Source: Candidatus Cloacimonadota bacterium (lineage in GTDB: Bacteria > Cloacimonadota > Cloacimonadia > Cloacimonadales > Cloacimonadaceae). Taken from it: DNA of 5,966 nt. Of this stretch, positions 4,458-5,966 are shown in pieces (the first letter of the stretch is position 1; each line of letters starts with the position of its first letter). The DNA lies in assembly GCA_016875595.1 (NCBI GenBank), contig VGPI01000130.1:1-5966 (forward strand). The letters run 5' to 3'. The position numbers were made by a program, and so were the translations under genes. The notes under the pieces were generated by a model. That model was not told the origin of the DNA. It ran no database searches and was given only the letters and a program-made list of their open reading frames with translations.

Positions 4458-5753
4458 CTAAACCGGTGTTGTCTCCTGCCTGAGGTTTTCCAGAGCTTTG
4501 TCCAGAAGAGCGATCTGGGTTTTGCGCTCGTATTGCCAGGGGATCTGATATGCCCGCTTTAGACCCGCTTCGAGGTCAGATAAGATCCGCAATATCTGGT
4601 GTTCTATGGCTGCCACTGATTCCATCGGGCAGGTATAGTCATGTCCACTGTCATGAAGGATGTGGGTCATTTCAAAGCCATGAGGGGTCAATGCCAGAAT
4701 ATGCCTGCCGGTGCGCAGATACTCAAAGGACTTGCTGGGAACCACACCGCTATTGACACTGGCATTGAGGATGATGACCAGAACGGTGGATCGCATCATC
4801 TCTGTCAATGCCTGCCGGTGCGGGAGATGGGGGATATGCTCGATGATGTCAGTGATCCCGCTTTCACTGATCTCCCGGAGATATTGGGCAAAGTAATTGC
4901 CAAACAACCTGATCCGGACATTAGTTGGCAGTTTCCCTGCCTGACGGAGGTTGCGGAATGCGGTGAAGAGATTGCGGAAGTTCCGCTTACCGGAAAGGTT
5001 GCCGAAGTAACTGAAGGAGATGATGTCCCGCTCTGGTTCGGTATCCGGCAAGGCGGTAAAGTCCTCTTCGTCCCAGCCATTATAGACCGTGATCATCTTC
5101 TCCCGCAGATGTTCTCCGAAGGTAGCGCAGGTCTCGTGGATGCTATCCCCGGTGCAATAAGCAATCAATGACGCCCGTTCCAGAAACCGCATTTCCCAGT
5201 GTTTGGCAAATAGCCGGTGCAGGGGAGTGATGAACTGGGCATAATCCCGGAGCAGCGTCCAGTAGTCGTCCATATCAAGCACGTAAGGGATACCGGTCAC
5301 CTTAGACAGATAATACACAGCCAGTGCGGCGGAAAAGGGCTGGCAGGCGACATACAGCAGATCGTAGCGTTTCTGACGGCAAGCCCGTAGCCCGGCAGCA
5401 TAGGCAAATGGAACCCAGCCCACTTTCTCGTCCAGAGGACAGATCCCGCGGAAGAAGCGCTTGATCCCTTCCGATGTGTTCAGATAGATGCCTCGGGTAT
5501 CCTTGCCGGTGACGCTGGAGATGCGTTTGAGGATGGCACCGGGATCGATGCTGGAGGTGCGGATGATCGAATTCTGCCGGGTCTCGGAGAGCAGGGTCTT
5601 TTCCTTCAGCAGGTACTGGATATCGGAGATGGTGACGACATCGACCTCCCATCCGGCGAAGGTTAGATACTTGACGGTCTTGAGGTTACACAACACTGCC
5701 GGACCAGCCAGAGGCGGATAAAAATAGGAAAAGTAGAGGATGCGCCCCTTCAT
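4458..5753 (-). CDS. GT-B fold glycosyltransferase (GT4-like)
   Basis: This 431-residue protein is organised like a family-4 glycosyltransferase, which transfers a sugar from a nucleotide donor to a growing glycan at the cytoplasmic side of the membrane. The N-terminal acceptor domain opens with RILYFSYFYPPLAGPAV (4-20), matching the common Y-PP--GG- motif of wall and capsule glycosyltransferases. YVLDMDDYWTLL (157-168) and ASLIAYCTGDSIHE (194-207) are typical interior motifs. VYNGWDEEDF (223-232) marks the linker, and the C-terminal donor domain includes SYFGNLSGKRN (248-258). The donor-binding segment is SGVVPSKSFEYLRTGRHILAL (335-355), with the expected E344. Sugar and acceptor cannot be assigned. 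There is no membrane segment. ATG at 5753 overlaps the stop of the upstream glycosyltransferase gene (ATGA); with only a weak Shine-Dalgarno, translation is probably coupled. It is the last gene of an operon entering from the right. Confidence 0.88.
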   Translation of the reverse strand: MKGRILYFSYFYPPLAGPAVLCNLKTVKYLTFAGWEVDVVTISDIQYLLKEKTLLSETRQNSIIRTSSIDPGAILKRISSVTGKDTRGIYLNTSEGIKRFFRGICPLDEKVGWVPFAYAAGLRACRQKRYDLLYVACQPFSAALAVYYLSKVTGIPYVLDMDDYWTLLRDYAQFITPLHRLFAKHWEMRFLERASLIAYCTGDSIHETCATFGEHLREKMITVYNGWDEEDFTALPDTEPERDIISFSYFGNLSGKRNFRNLFTAFRNLRQAGKLPTNVRIRLFGNYFAQYLREISESGITDIIEHIPHLPHRQALTEMMRSTVLVIILNASVNSGVVPSKSFEYLRTGRHILALTPHGFEMTHILHDSGHDYTCPMESVAAIEHQILRILSDLEAGLKRAYQIPWQYERKTQIALLDKALENLRQETTPV

Positions 5754-5966
5754 TGATCGCCGGAAGGGTCGGGAGGTGGCGGGATCAGGGAGGATATGCT
5801 CTCCAGCAGCAGCGGTTCCAGCATTTCCCAGTTGTACTTCTCTTCCACCAGTCGTTTGCTGTTTTGCCCCATTGACTTCAATGCTGCCGGGGGCAGGCGC
5901 AGGAGCTTCTTGATCGCAGCCGCGATCTCGGTGCTTTTATATTCGACGCAGATGCCGGTTTTATTC
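5750..5966 (-). CDS. C-terminal end of a second glycosyltransferase (GT4-like), cut by window edge
   Basis: On the - strand a frame open from base 5965 encodes 71 residues and stops at TGA (5752-5750). It begins NKTGICVEYKSTEIAAAIKKLL and continues LPPAALKSMGQNSKRLVEEKYNWEMLEP. This is the classic C-terminal tail of group-1/GT4 glycosyltransferases: a -TG--V-- loop, the helix ending in G-NS-K-V-EKYNWE, and a short variable tail, here Pro-rich (SLIPPPPDPSGDQ). The catalytic core and start lie beyond the right edge, so only family-level assignment is possible. It overlaps the next glycosyltransferase gene by four bases, indicating co-transcription and a shared role in glycan assembly. Confidence 0.75.
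   Translation of the reverse strand, partial: NKTGICVEYKSTEIAAAIKKLLRLPPAALKSMGQNSKRLVEEKYNWEMLEPLLLESISSLIPPPPDPSGDQ

Noticed and set aside
4641..5171. 176-codon + strand ORF
   Set aside because: It lies entirely inside the well-supported glycosyltransferase gene on the other strand and its product shows no domain; it is an antisense shadow.

Overview
The window looks like a chromosomal segment of a Gram-negative bacterium of moderate GC content. The best evidence for an outer membrane is the left-edge gene, which encodes the C-terminal part of an apparent outer-membrane beta-barrel ending in Phe. The mix of a YprB-type exonuclease, a DUF3795 protein, an ARPP-1/DUF6569 protein and GT4 glycosyltransferases would fit the Fibrobacterota/Chlorobi/Bacteroidota-Cloacimonadota side of the tree. 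That placement is inference, because no phylogenetic marker is present.

Layout, left to right. (1) The 3' part of a beta-barrel protein gene on the + strand (1-810). (2) A convergent - strand gene for a YprB-like RNase H-fold exonuclease (783-2009); the two coding ends overlap by 28 bp. (3) A 256-bp gap with 2.4 tandem copies of a 66-bp repeat, each carrying a perfect GC-rich hairpin. (4) A Cys-rich DUF3795 gene on the - strand (2266-2604), with a near-consensus sigma70 promoter at 2696-2725; it probably leads a DUF3795-exonuclease transcript. (5) About 790 bp with no confidently called gene (2605-3398), dominated by a perfect 88-bp palindrome (two 42-nt arms, 4-nt loop) and by a + strand leader. 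The leader has two stable hairpins, a terminator-like hairpin with a T8 run, a small ORF, and two copies of a 13-nt ribosome-binding-site block exactly 174 bp apart. (6) A + strand ARPP-1/DUF6569 gene (3399-4379). (7) Two overlapping - strand glycosyltransferase genes (4458-5753 and 5750-right edge), evidently the downstream end of a polysaccharide or glycoconjugate cluster entering from the right.

The genes do not form one obvious pathway. The three functional units are the DUF3795-exonuclease pair, the ARPP-1 gene with its long structured leader, and the glycosyltransferase pair. The most unusual material is non-coding: the long perfect palindrome between divergent transcription units, and the structured leader with its duplicated ribosome-binding site upstream of the ARPP-1 gene.
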